A DNA stretch of 64,000 bases from Bog-159 sp963709155. Lineage in GTDB: Bacteria > Acidobacteriota > Terriglobia > Bryobacterales > Bryobacteraceae. This document shows positions 24,790 to 32,977 of the stretch, piece by piece. The DNA lies in assembly GCA_963709155.1 (NCBI GenBank), contig CAVPVD010000007.1, forward strand, positions 682,001-746,000, written 5' to 3'. The notes beneath the pieces are model-generated. The model worked only from the letters and a program-made list of their open reading frames with translations, did no database searches and had not been told where the DNA came from. Numbering within the stretch: position 1 is the first letter of the stretch; each line of letters starts with the position of its first letter. Both the position numbers and the translations under genes were made by a program.

Positions 24790-26934
24790 ATGCGCATGAA
24801 AGTGCTCGTTTCGATCGCGGCGCTCGCGATATATGCGGTACCGGCGTGGCCGGCTACGGCGACCTTTAACGCACCTACGGCGTTTCCCGCAGGCACGTCC
24901 CCCGTCGCCATTGCGGTGGGCGACTTCAACCGGGACGGCTTTCCGGACCTGGCGGTGGCCAATGGCAACAGTGGTAATCAGGTCACGATTATGACGGGAA
25001 GCGCCAACGGCGTATTCACCACCCTGGGGAGCTATACGGTGGGCTCGGAACCGGTAGCCCTGGCGGTGGGCGATTTCAACAACGACGGAAACCTGGATCT
25101 GGCCGTGGTGAATTACGGTTCGGCCAGCGTTTCGATCCTTTTGGGAACGGGCACAGGCAGTTTTCAGGCGGCCCTGAACTTCACCGTCGGCAGGGACCCT
25201 TATGCGCTGGCATTGGGCGATTTCAACGGCGACGGGAATCTGGATGTGGCGGTGGCCGACTTTGGCGACAATAACGTGGCGGTGCTCCTGGGCGTGGGGA
25301 ACGGTACGTTTACCGGCGGACTGCGGTTCGGCACGGGAGTGAACCCGCGGGCGATCGCCGTGGGGGATTTCAACGGCGACGGCATACTCGACCTGGCGGT
25401 AGCCAACTACTTCTCGAATACGGTATCGATTCTGGTGGGCAAGGGGGATGGGACGTTTCATCCGCCGGCTACGTTCGGTGTGGGAACCGAGCCGATCGCG
25501 ATCGTGGTGGCGGATTTCAATGGAGACGGAAAGCCGGACCTGGCGGTGGCTAATTACGCCTCGGCCAACGTGTCGATCCTGCTGAGTTCGGCGAGTGGGA
25601 CGGGTTTGCAGCAGGCCAGAAATTATGCGGCGGGATCCCAGCCTCTGTCATTGGCCGTAGGCGATTTCAACGCCGACGGCAAACCGGACCTGGTGGTGGT
25701 GAATGGCAGCTCCAACAGCATCGGCATCTTGCTGGGCAAAGGGACGGGAGCGTTTCCGCAGCCGGTCAGCTACTTTTCCGGCGTGAGCTCCGTTTTCGTG
25801 GCCACCGGCAATTTCAATGGCGATGCGGCGACGGACGTGGTGGTGGCCGACGAGAGCGCTAATTCCGTTTCCGTACTGTTGGCCGGCAGCGGCGGGACTT
25901 TCCTGCACGAGCGCGGCTACCCGACGGGCGCCGGGCCGGAATCCATGGCGATAGCGGACTTCAACCACGATGGCAACGTCAACCTGGTGATAGCGGACTT
26001 CAATCTAAACGCCGTATCGATTTTGCTGGGGAACGGAAATGGCAGCTTCCGTTTGCCGGTGAACTATCCGGTGGGAAACGGACCACGGTTCGTGGTAGTG
26101 GGAGACTTCAATAAAGATGGACATACGGATGTGGCGGTGGCCGATTACGACTCGAGCGAAGTTTCCATTCTACTGAACGCGGGCGACGGCAGCTTCAGGC
26201 CGGCGGTGAATTATAAGGTGGGCAATGAGCCCGTCGGGTTGGCGGTCGCGGACCTAAACGGCAACGGAAACCTGGACCTGCTGGTGGCCAATTATTCATC
26301 CTCGACCGTTTCGATTTTATATGGCGCGGGAGATGGCACTTTCGGAAAGGCCGTGGATTACCCGGTGGGAGTCAACCCGCAATTCATTGCGGTAGCGGAT
26401 ATTAACGGGGACGGACTTCCGGACTTCGTGACCGCCAACCATTCGAACACGGTTTCGATCGTGCTGGCGAAGAGCGGCGCCGGTTTCAATCGGCCGACCG
26501 AACTCTCGGTGGGCACGGATCCGACCTGCCTGGCCATGACGGACCTGAACGGGGACGGCAAGGTGGATATGGCGGTGGTCAATTTCGAAACCGGAAACAG
26601 TGTGCTGTCGGTTCTGCTGGGGAATGGCGACGGCACGTTCGGTCCTCCGGCGGACTATCCGATAGGCAGTTCGGATTACCTGGTGGTGGCGGACTTTAAC
26701 GGCGACGGCATCCCGGACATTGCGGTGAACAATGTCACGCTGGACTCGGTGGTGATCCTGCAGGGACAGGGTAACGCCATTTTTCAAGCGGGGTTGAACT
26801 ACGCGGTGGGCTCCCTTCCTTTTGCGTTGGCGGCCGGCGACTTTCAGAATAATGGCAAGCAAAGCCTGGCGGTGGCCGCGTATAACTCGCAGCAGATTTC
26901 GGTGTTGGTGAATACTACCGCTGCGGCGCAATGA
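24790..26934 (+). CDS. Exported FG-GAP/VCBS repeat protein (beta-propeller type)
   Basis: The protein is about 714 residues from the ATG at 24790, which starts a signal peptide (VLVSIAALAIYAVPAWPA). The rest is about a dozen repeats of roughly 50 residues with the consensus IAVGDFNGDGxxDLAVAN, NxVSILLGxGxGTF and VG at the boundary. Each has a calcium-type loop (DFNGDGKPD, DINGDGLPD, DLNGDGKVD). Such proteins are secreted or surface bound and often mediate binding. The frame is intact through highly repetitive DNA. It overlaps the GNAT gene by four bases, an odd pairing that may be fortuitous. Confidence 0.88.
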   Translation: MRMKVLVSIAALAIYAVPAWPATATFNAPTAFPAGTSPVAIAVGDFNRDGFPDLAVANGNSGNQVTIMTGSANGVFTTLGSYTVGSEPVALAVGDFNNDGNLDLAVVNYGSASVSILLGTGTGSFQAALNFTVGRDPYALALGDFNGDGNLDVAVADFGDNNVAVLLGVGNGTFTGGLRFGTGVNPRAIAVGDFNGDGILDLAVANYFSNTVSILVGKGDGTFHPPATFGVGTEPIAIVVADFNGDGKPDLAVANYASANVSILLSSASGTGLQQARNYAAGSQPLSLAVGDFNADGKPDLVVVNGSSNSIGILLGKGTGAFPQPVSYFSGVSSVFVATGNFNGDAATDVVVADESANSVSVLLAGSGGTFLHERGYPTGAGPESMAIADFNHDGNVNLVIADFNLNAVSILLGNGNGSFRLPVNYPVGNGPRFVVVGDFNKDGHTDVAVADYDSSEVSILLNAGDGSFRPAVNYKVGNEPVGLAVADLNGNGNLDLLVANYSSSTVSILYGAGDGTFGKAVDYPVGVNPQFIAVADINGDGLPDFVTANHSNTVSIVLAKSGAGFNRPTELSVGTDPTCLAMTDLNGDGKVDMAVVNFETGNSVLSVLLGNGDGTFGPPADYPIGSSDYLVVADFNGDGIPDIAVNNVTLDSVVILQGQGNAIFQAGLNYAVGSLPFALAAGDFQNNGKQSLAVAAYNSQQISVLVNTTAAAQ

Positions 26935-27827
26935 TTGACCAACATGTAGCCGGGATTCCGGCGAGGTTGCCGGAAGTTGTAGTGCGCACCGCCAAAGTGG
27001 AGGATGCCCAGGTCTGCGGGCAGATCTGCTACGAGGCCTTCTCTGCGATCAGCGGAGCGCATGGTTTCCCATGCGATTTCCCGGCACCGGAGGCCTGCAT
27101 TGGCTTGTTTTCGACGATGTTCTCGCATCCTGGTTTCTATTGCGTCGTGGCGGAGGCTGGACACCGGGTGGTGGGCGGCAATTGCCTTGACGAGCGCTCG
27201 ACGATCCGCGGCGTGGGACCTATCGCCATCGACCCCGGCGTGCAAAATTGCGGCATCGGCCGTAAGCTCATGCAAGCCGTGATGGATCGCGCGATAGGGC
27301 AAGGCGCAGCCGGTGTGCGGCTGGTGCAGGCAGCGTTTCACAACCGCTCGCTCTCGCTCTATGCCGGTCTTGGGTTCGATGTGCGGGCACCGCTTTCCTG
27401 CATGCAGGGGCGAACCCGGCAGCGGAGCGTGCCCGGATGCACGGTGCGGCGGGCGCAACTCGCCGATGTCGAGGGTTGCGACATGGTTGCCCGACAGGTG
27501 CATGGATTCAGCCGCACGGCCGAGGTGGCGGAAGCGATTCGGCAGGGGACGGCGAGCGTGGTGGAGCGCGAGGGCCGCATTACCGGATACGCTACGGCGC
27601 TGGCGTTCTCCGGCCATGCGGCGGCGGAAACGAATCCGGACCTGGAGGCGCTGATCGCTTCGGTGGATTCCTTTGGCGGTCCCGGAATACTGGTGCCGTC
27701 GCAGAACAGCGGTGTTTTCCGGTGGTGTTTGGCGAACGGGCTGCGGATCGTGCAGCCGATGACGCTGATGAGCGTGGGGCTGTACAACGAGCCGGCCGGT
27801 GGGTGGTTGCCGTCGATTCTTTTTTGA
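26931..27827 (+). CDS. GNAT-family acetyltransferase, two-domain
   Basis: The protein is 298 residues. The N-terminal GNAT domain has VVVRTAKVEDAQVCGQICYE, GFYCVVAEAGHRVVGGNCL, the acetyl-CoA loop region IDPGVQNCGIGRKLMQAVMD and the closing NRSLSLYAGLGFDVR. The second half starts again with CTVRRAQLADVEGCDMVARQ and contains TGYATALAFSGHAA but a weak CoA site, so it is probably a degenerate second domain. The acceptor is unknown. Start overlaps the stop of the FG-GAP gene. Confidence 0.85.
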   Translation: MIDQHVAGIPARLPEVVVRTAKVEDAQVCGQICYEAFSAISGAHGFPCDFPAPEACIGLFSTMFSHPGFYCVVAEAGHRVVGGNCLDERSTIRGVGPIAIDPGVQNCGIGRKLMQAVMDRAIGQGAAGVRLVQAAFHNRSLSLYAGLGFDVRAPLSCMQGRTRQRSVPGCTVRRAQLADVEGCDMVARQVHGFSRTAEVAEAIRQGTASVVEREGRITGYATALAFSGHAAAETNPDLEALIASVDSFGGPGILVPSQNSGVFRWCLANGLRIVQPMTLMSVGLYNEPAGGWLPSILF

Positions 27828-27829
27828 GG

Positions 27830-27975
27830 AGCCGCGCAACAAGAGTCCCGCCAATGGCGAGCTTACGCTCGCCAAAAGATCGGGTCTGGAGACCCTCTGC
27901 AGGCGTAGACGCCTGCCCCACCAAATGTCCAAAGCCCAGAGCTCGCCGGCACGCTAAAGCGTGCGCCACGGGCTG
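27830..27975. repeat. Composite cluster of hairpin repeats
   Basis: Several hairpins in tandem: GGCGAGC/GCTCGCC (27856-27873), GGGTC/GACCC around TGGA (27882), GCAGGCGT/ACGCCTGC (27899-27916) with CCCAC after it, and GCACGCT/AGCGTGC plus GCCACGGG (27949-27972). It lies between two convergent genes, where it would be transcribed from both sides. Confidence 0.7.
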
Positions 27976-27998
27976 ACACGGGGGCCACAATCAAGAGG

Positions 27999-30900
27999 CT
28001 AGCGATGCGTGGATGGATCCGCGCCTATGGTGCCTACCAGTTCGGCCAGGTAGGCGACTGAGGAGACTCGCGCCATCTGGGCACGCGCTTCGGCGAGGCG
28101 GGCGGTCACGTCGAACTGGCGCGCGCCGGGGCCGGCGGCAAACGCCTCCAAGGCGGCGATATGCCGGCTCCACAGGGCGATATCGCGTTCCTGTTTGGCG
28201 TGCAGGCGCTCCTGATACCAATCGCTGGACAGAACGGATTCGCGCGAGAACATGGCCCGCAGCCGCGGGTCGCCGATGCTCATCCCTTCCCATTGCCCGC
28301 GCGCCATAATGTGCAGCAGCGCGCGCAGCGGCGGGCAGGCGGCGTCAACGCTGCCATCGAAGAAGTAATTCTCCGCCACGCGCTTCTGCGCCGCCACGAT
28401 GGCATCCACGCCGGCGGCGAAAGCATCCGTATCCTGCTTTTCCGGGCGCAGGATTTCTTCGGGGAAGACCGCGTCGGGCGTCTCGAAAATACGGCCCAGG
28501 AAGCGCTCCGCGAAGAGCGCCGTGATGCGGTAGCCCAAGCGGCTCGCCAGCACCGTGCGGCCCTGCCATTCGAAATCGGCGATCTTTTCGAGAAAGCCAT
28601 TGTCGATCAGAAAACGCGGATCGCGCTCGGGCACGCGCACACGGCACCAGACCTCCGGCGCGAGCATGCTGATGTCGTGGTCCACGCGGTACTGGGGACC
28701 GATGTAGCCGGCCGCGGTGGTGAAGCCGGCAGATTCGGTGAGCACGGCCGCTACCAGCGCGTTATTCAGATCGACGACCGGTGAAACGGAGTTAAATGGA
28801 CCTTTGGTCAGCGCGCCTTCGCTTCCGAATCCCGTGGTGGAGGGGGATTTGCCGGTCAAACTGCAGACGAAATCCATGAACAGCTCGGGCAGTTCCTGAT
28901 AGTGAATGGGATTATAAACGGCGAGAGGCGGCAGACCGATCGCGGTATCGGCGGGATTGCCGCGACGCCCGGCCAGGACCGCATTCACCGGAAAGTGCAC
29001 GGGCTGGCCGGCCGGAATGCCGCGATCGAGACGGGCACACACTTCCGCCAGGTAGCAGCCCAGCGGGTCCACCCGATCGGGGCGTTTCTGCAGATAGCGC
29101 GGATTCTTCGAAGGACGCCCGTCGACCAGGCGGGGACGCGCCGAAGACACGGCGTAAGTCACTTTCGACTGAGACACGAAATCCCGCAGCAGATGCTTCA
29201 TGGGCTCGGTGTAGCGATCGAACTCGACGACGTGATCCACCATGGCCTGCGCCTGCGGTACGGTGAGCGGCTCGAAATTCGAGAGGAAGGTCCCCGGAGT
29301 GGCGATATCCGCCTCCGCCTGGGCGTCGAAGCCCGGGTGAATGGCGTCGTCGGGACGCTGGAACAGGAACTCCTCGCAATTCTCCACCAACTTGGCGCTG
29401 CGATTGGGGTACTTAGTATCGAAGTCCCGGAGGCTGTGCCGCGGAACGACCACAGAGGCGGTGATATCGTCCTCCACCTGCACTTTTTCGGCGGGATGGA
29501 AGTCGGGCCGCAGCTTGTAAATCCGCCAGGAGCCTTGCGGATCGAAGCCCACGCGCAGATAATTGCCGACCAGCTTGCGGTTATCGTACTTCAGCTCGTG
29601 ACCGAGAAAGCCGTTGATGCGATCGACGGTGAAGTGGGCGCGCCAGTTTTCGCCCCACTCCGGCCGGTAATATCGCTTGACCGCGAAAATGAGCTGGCGG
29701 ATGGTCTGCGGCAGGTTTCGCAGCCACTCGTTGTACTCTTCGGTGTAGTCCGGCGAAACGGTCATCAGCTTGATGACGGATCCCAATGAGCGATCGGGGC
29801 TGAGTATGGGACGGACGGCGCGGCTGTCCGGCTGTTTATAGGCCGGGGTGAAATCCCTGGCAAGGATTTCGGCCACCTGGTCCATATCGTGGAAGTAATC
29901 CCTAACGAATACGGGGCCGCGGAACAGAACATTAGAGATCGATTTGGAGATTTCCGACTTACCGCCGCCGGAGACAGTGGAAGGCTTGTGGCAGAGCGTG
30001 CCGTGCGCCACCGAACCTACCAGCCGCCACGCGCTTCCGCCACGCTGCTTCTCAAGCCGCACCTGGTAGCCGGAAGGTCCCACATAGGTGCGTTCCGGGA
30101 GCAGTGTCAGTTGACCGAACCGCGGGCCTTCGGGAGCCTCGTTCGTGTCTCGCAGCGGCCACCTCACCCAACCGCGGCCTACGTTGAACTCCGCGTCTTC
30201 CGGAACATAGAAAATGTTGGGATAAGTGCGGTCTACCGCGTAACCTTCGCCCCTGACCTCGACACGATCGCCCAACAGCCGCATGGCATCCGCGAAGGGC
30301 TTGGTCTTAATGGTACGGGAACGGTCCGCGTGAAAATCCTGGCCGAGCACATAGGCCGGGTAAGCGATGGCGCCGCCGGCGTGCTCTTCTTCGCAGAGGC
30401 CATAAAGGTTGGCGGCATAGCTGATCTGACTTTTCACTTCTTTCTTACAATAGCCGTAGTAGTTATCGGCGATCAGGGTTACGACGACGCCGCGCCGGTC
30501 GCGGCAGACCAGCTTGAACGCGCCGCCGTTGTTGTACAGTTCGCCATCCTCGCGCCAGCACATGCCGTCGCGGCGCTGGCGCGCGGTGGCTTGGTCGAAA
30601 TGCGGGAGCCCCAGTTCCTTCTTGCGCATGCCCACGATGTGCGGCGCCAGAATCACGCAACCGGTGTGGCCGGTCCAATGCAGCACGTCCAGGGCGGCGT
30701 CGTTTTCCGGAAGGTAGGGATCTCCGCCGTTGCCGAAGATCATTTCCACGAAATCGAGATTACTGACCAGGTTGCCGGGCGCGAAGAAGCGAATCTCCAT
30801 GGTTTTGGCCGGATCGGTCCCGGTGGCGGGGCAGACCACAGGCCGCAGCAGGAGGGAAACGAAGAGACGGGCCTGCTCGTCCTGATCGGCGGTAAACGGC

Positions 30901-31418
30901 AGCGCGGAGGATTGTTGCGGCGGGTCCAGAGCTTCGGCGAGAAGCCTGGCGAAGGCCGGCATGGGGACGGCCACTTTGTCCGCGGGGATGGGCAGCCCAC
31001 CCTCGACGATATGGAAGATGCCCTCGGTCGTGCGGCGGTCGCTCCTGGGATTGTGCAGGACGCCTTGCACGGTGCGATAGGAGTGCAGATAGGGGGAAAC
31101 GAAATCGTCGGCGGTGGGGGGCAGCGACATGACGCGTGCCAGGCCGGGCCGATCGAGCACGAAGGAATTGGATGGCAGGCGGGCCGCGCCGCCGGGTGCG
31201 ACGTCTTTCAGATACGCATCGAGGAACCGCTGGATGCGAGTATCCGCGGGGCAGAGAAAATTCCCCAGCAACTGGTCCTTCTGATAGTAGTTGCGGAGCA
31301 GGGGTCCGGCAATTTCCAGAAAGTAAGGGTCCGCGGTGCCACGGCTGGACGGCTGTCCAAGCGCCACGAGCTTGAGGTTGATATAGCGGAGCAGTTCGCC
31401 GATGTCTGAGCGCGCCAT
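27999..31418 (-). CDS. 1139-residue protein, tentative diphosphate-dependent PEP carboxykinase
   Basis: This is a single unbroken frame. It resembles what I know of the PPi-type phosphoenolpyruvate carboxykinases (EC 4.1.1.38; about 1100-1200 residues, described in Entamoeba and Propionibacterium), which interconvert oxaloacetate and PEP using diphosphate. Seen directly: LCPADTRIQRFLDAYL (55-70), DFVEMIFGNGGDPYLPEND (222-240), HWTGHTGCVILAPHIVGMRK (247-266), YGYCKKEVKSQIS (321-333) and a P-loop-like STVSGGGKSEISKS (480-493). No signal peptide or membrane helix is seen, so it is cytosolic. The assignment rests on size and motif memory without an alignment; a different or unknown enzyme is possible. 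It sits immediately behind a permease stub, suggesting insertion or rearrangement at its 5' end. Confidence 0.5.
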   Translation of the reverse strand: MARSDIGELLRYINLKLVALGQPSSRGTADPYFLEIAGPLLRNYYQKDQLLGNFLCPADTRIQRFLDAYLKDVAPGGAARLPSNSFVLDRPGLARVMSLPPTADDFVSPYLHSYRTVQGVLHNPRSDRRTTEGIFHIVEGGLPIPADKVAVPMPAFARLLAEALDPPQQSSALPFTADQDEQARLFVSLLLRPVVCPATGTDPAKTMEIRFFAPGNLVSNLDFVEMIFGNGGDPYLPENDAALDVLHWTGHTGCVILAPHIVGMRKKELGLPHFDQATARQRRDGMCWREDGELYNNGGAFKLVCRDRRGVVVTLIADNYYGYCKKEVKSQISYAANLYGLCEEEHAGGAIAYPAYVLGQDFHADRSRTIKTKPFADAMRLLGDRVEVRGEGYAVDRTYPNIFYVPEDAEFNVGRGWVRWPLRDTNEAPEGPRFGQLTLLPERTYVGPSGYQVRLEKQRGGSAWRLVGSVAHGTLCHKPSTVSGGGKSEISKSISNVLFRGPVFVRDYFHDMDQVAEILARDFTPAYKQPDSRAVRPILSPDRSLGSVIKLMTVSPDYTEEYNEWLRNLPQTIRQLIFAVKRYYRPEWGENWRAHFTVDRINGFLGHELKYDNRKLVGNYLRVGFDPQGSWRIYKLRPDFHPAEKVQVEDDITASVVVPRHSLRDFDTKYPNRSAKLVENCEEFLFQRPDDAIHPGFDAQAEADIATPGTFLSNFEPLTVPQAQAMVDHVVEFDRYTEPMKHLLRDFVSQSKVTYAVSSARPRLVDGRPSKNPRYLQKRPDRVDPLGCYLAEVCARLDRGIPAGQPVHFPVNAVLAGRRGNPADTAIGLPPLAVYNPIHYQELPELFMDFVCSLTGKSPSTTGFGSEGALTKGPFNSVSPVVDLNNALVAAVLTESAGFTTAAGYIGPQYRVDHDISMLAPEVWCRVRVPERDPRFLIDNGFLEKIADFEWQGRTVLASRLGYRITALFAERFLGRIFETPDAVFPEEILRPEKQDTDAFAAGVDAIVAAQKRVAENYFFDGSVDAACPPLRALLHIMARGQWEGMSIGDPRLRAMFSRESVLSSDWYQERLHAKQERDIALWSRHIAALEAFAAGPGARQFDVTARLAEARAQMARVSSVAYLAELVGTIGADPSTHR

Positions 31419-31423
31419 TTATC

Positions 31424-31623
31424 AATGTATCATGCGGGATACGATGGTCGAGCTTGCCAAATCGCCGGCGCGCTTCGGCCCTGGCGCATTCCGGCGTCAT
31501 ACCGCCTGCTTCGAGTTCCACGGCCTTCTCCGCAAGGTGGAGTTCCATTTCCTCGCGCAGCGTCTCGCCGCGCCTGGCGCTCTCCGTCCAATACTTCAGC
31601 CGCCGGATCCACATGTTCGTCAC
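31424..31623 (-). pseudogene. N-terminal stub of an acidobacterial ABC permease
   Basis: From the ATG at 31623 the frame reads WIRRLKYWTESARRGETLRE, EMELHLAEKAVELEAGGM and CARAEARRRFGKLDH. This matches the permease prefix domain found before MacB/FtsX-type permeases in Acidobacteria. The membrane part is absent, since the 1139-residue gene begins at once. The stub start overlaps the padR stop, as in intact padR-permease pairs. Confidence 0.65.
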
Positions 31624-31910
31624 CTCGCTCCCATCACACGGGCGATCGCCAGCGTGAGTTCTGCGTACTTCCGGGTTTCAACGGCAAGCTGTTTGCGGCC
31701 GGCCGCCGTGATCTTGTAGATCCGCGCGCGCCGATTGTTCGCCGTCGCGCCCCAGACACCGTCGATCCAGCCGTTTAGCTCCAACCGCTGGAGAGCGGGG
31801 TACAGCGAGCCCTCCTCGACCAGGAGCCGGTTGCCGGACGATTGTTGAATGAACTGGACGATGCCGTATCCATGGAGGTCGCGCCGCGACAGCGTGCGCA
31901 GGATTAACAT
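31620..31910 (-). CDS. PadR-family transcriptional regulator
   Basis: The core is 96 residues: MLILRTLSRRDLHGYGI, LLVEEGSLYPALQRLELNGW and ARIYKITAAGRKQL, a PadR winged helix. Homologues usually begin about 15 residues earlier (LPGSLD before MLIL). Here the upstream codons for that stretch are present but lack an in-frame start, and an ATG at 31942 (MGRKPQKND) is out of frame. The gene may therefore start at 31910 or be damaged at its 5' end. It normally represses the following permease operon, now lost. A related 5' fragment is at 39238. Confidence 0.75.
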   Translation of the reverse strand: MLILRTLSRRDLHGYGIVQFIQQSSGNRLLVEEGSLYPALQRLELNGWIDGVWGATANNRRARIYKITAAGRKQLAVETRKYAELTLAIARVMGAR

Positions 31911-31970
31911 GTCCAGGGAACCGGGTAATCGTTCTTTTGGGGCTTGCGTCCCATACCAAGAATTCTTAGC
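31843..31970. repeat. Left copy of the padR 5' duplication
   Basis: This stretch closely matches 39238-39367: shared words include GAACTGGACGATGCCG, ATCCATGGAGGTCG, TTAACATGTCCAG and GGGGCTTGCGTCCCATACC-AAGAATTCTTA. Same orientation. The two copies bracket the restriction-modification locus. They differ by scattered substitutions and small indels, so this is not a fresh target duplication. Confidence 0.75.
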
Positions 31971-32155
31971 TTACTGCGGCGAGGTGGCGCGCGGCAAATT
32001 CAGAATGGTGCGCCGGATACACATGGCGGGCGTTGCCGCTGCCGGCCAACCATGAACGCCTGCCGATAGCTGCCGGGCCTGACCCTGGAGGCGCCGGCCG
32101 AAGCGCTGAACGACCGGCTGGCGAGTTGATGCACGCTGAGGCATAATGATGATAT

Positions 32156-32479
32156 ATGCCTCACTCGCAAACTAAGGCGCGAAATCGGCGTCCGGCAGTT
32201 CGGCCCTCGAAACCCGGAGCAAGCACTCAGCGCAAGCCGGGAACGAGATATACTGTCGGCCTTCCATCGCCGCTCGCCGTTGAAGTGGAACGCTATGCGG
32301 CGGCAGTTGACGCCAGCATGAGCAAGGCCATCGCCGCACTGGTCCGGCTTGGTCTTGAAAGCCAGGCGGATCGCAAGCGGGAGTTTTTTGAAAGGCTGAA
32401 GAAAAACCTTGCCAGCGACGATCCGAGCGATCAGGATAGATTGGTCGATGAGTTCCGCACACTGATCCTCGGTCGCTGA
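32156..32479 (+). CDS. Ribbon-helix-helix type small protein
   Basis: The protein is 107 residues. A basic, disordered N-terminus (about 1-32) leads to a short strand and two helices (RYTVGLPSPLAVEVERYAAA, MSKAIAALVRLGLESQ), the layout of ribbon-helix-helix DNA-binding proteins such as antitoxins. The C-terminus (FFERLKKNLASDDPSDQDRL) is acidic and helical. It lies three bases ahead of a broken small gene and could be the regulator of a two-gene module. Function inferred from fold only. Confidence 0.5.
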   Translation: MPHSQTKARNRRPAVRPSKPGASTQRKPGTRYTVGLPSPLAVEVERYAAAVDASMSKAIAALVRLGLESQADRKREFFERLKKNLASDDPSDQDRLVDEFRTLILGR

Positions 32480-32482
32480 ATC

Positions 32483-32726
32483 ATGCCCAAAATCCAATGG
32501 GATAACCTTCCGAGGGAGAAATGGGCCCACCTACGTGAACGCGCGAAAGAGCGCCAGATTTCGATGAAAGATCTGTTCGAGCTAGCGGACTGAAAGTCGC
32601 ATGACCCAGATGTGCGTGATGGAGACTGGCACAAGGACTTTTGGAACATTCAAGCTCTGCGGAACTGGACGCCTGCCAAGCACGTTTCTGGTGTCCGGGC
32701 AACCTGCCAGTGGCAAGCGATTGTGA
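32483..32726 (+). pseudogene. Small conserved protein with a nonsense codon and frameshift
   Basis: The ATG at 32483 opens MPKIQWDNLPREKWAHLRER and AKERQISMKDLFELAD, then hits a TGA at 32591 where TGG (Trp) would continue KSHDPDVRDGDWHKDF. After a one-base shift, GTFKLCGTGRLPSTFLVSGQ and a stop at 32726 follow. Joined, this gives a protein of about 80 residues with the recurring DGDWxKDFGTFKLCG pattern. It follows the ribbon-helix-helix gene by three bases. The function is unknown to me. Confidence 0.45.
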
Positions 32727-32977
32727 TTTGGGCAGTCGCTGCCGCATGCCCGGAGCCGCTTCACGGCAAGCTGGACGTCTCTAAGCCGACGGGAGACGCG
32801 CATCCGAAATGCGGCATTGGATCTCGACATCGGCGCCGCGATTGAGGATCTGTTGTTGATCTGTTTGGCTACGGACGCTGAGGAATGGATCGGGCAGGTT
32901 GGTTTCGTGCCGGTTTGAGGCGCCTGATCCCAAAAACGGCGTAACGCGGTTCTACAAGCCGTTCTACAATAGGTTAC
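32727..32977. other. Spacer before hsdM, no gene supported
   Basis: A plus-strand run reads ALDLDIGAAIEDLLLICLAT and ends in a stop near 32918, but it has no start and no known family. A short direct repeat, TTCTACAAGCCGTTCTACAA, lies just before the hsdM start (about 32950-32969). No clear promoter was identified. Confidence 0.3.

Noticed and set aside
24790..26934. Possible CRISPR-like or tandem DNA repeat because of regular spacing
   Set aside because: The periodicity of about 150-180 bases is the FG-GAP protein repeat; DNA identity between units is low and there are no spacers.
29889..31409. 506-codon open frame on the plus strand opposite the 1139-residue gene
   Set aside because: No domain, and the minus-strand frame is twice as long with protein-like text.
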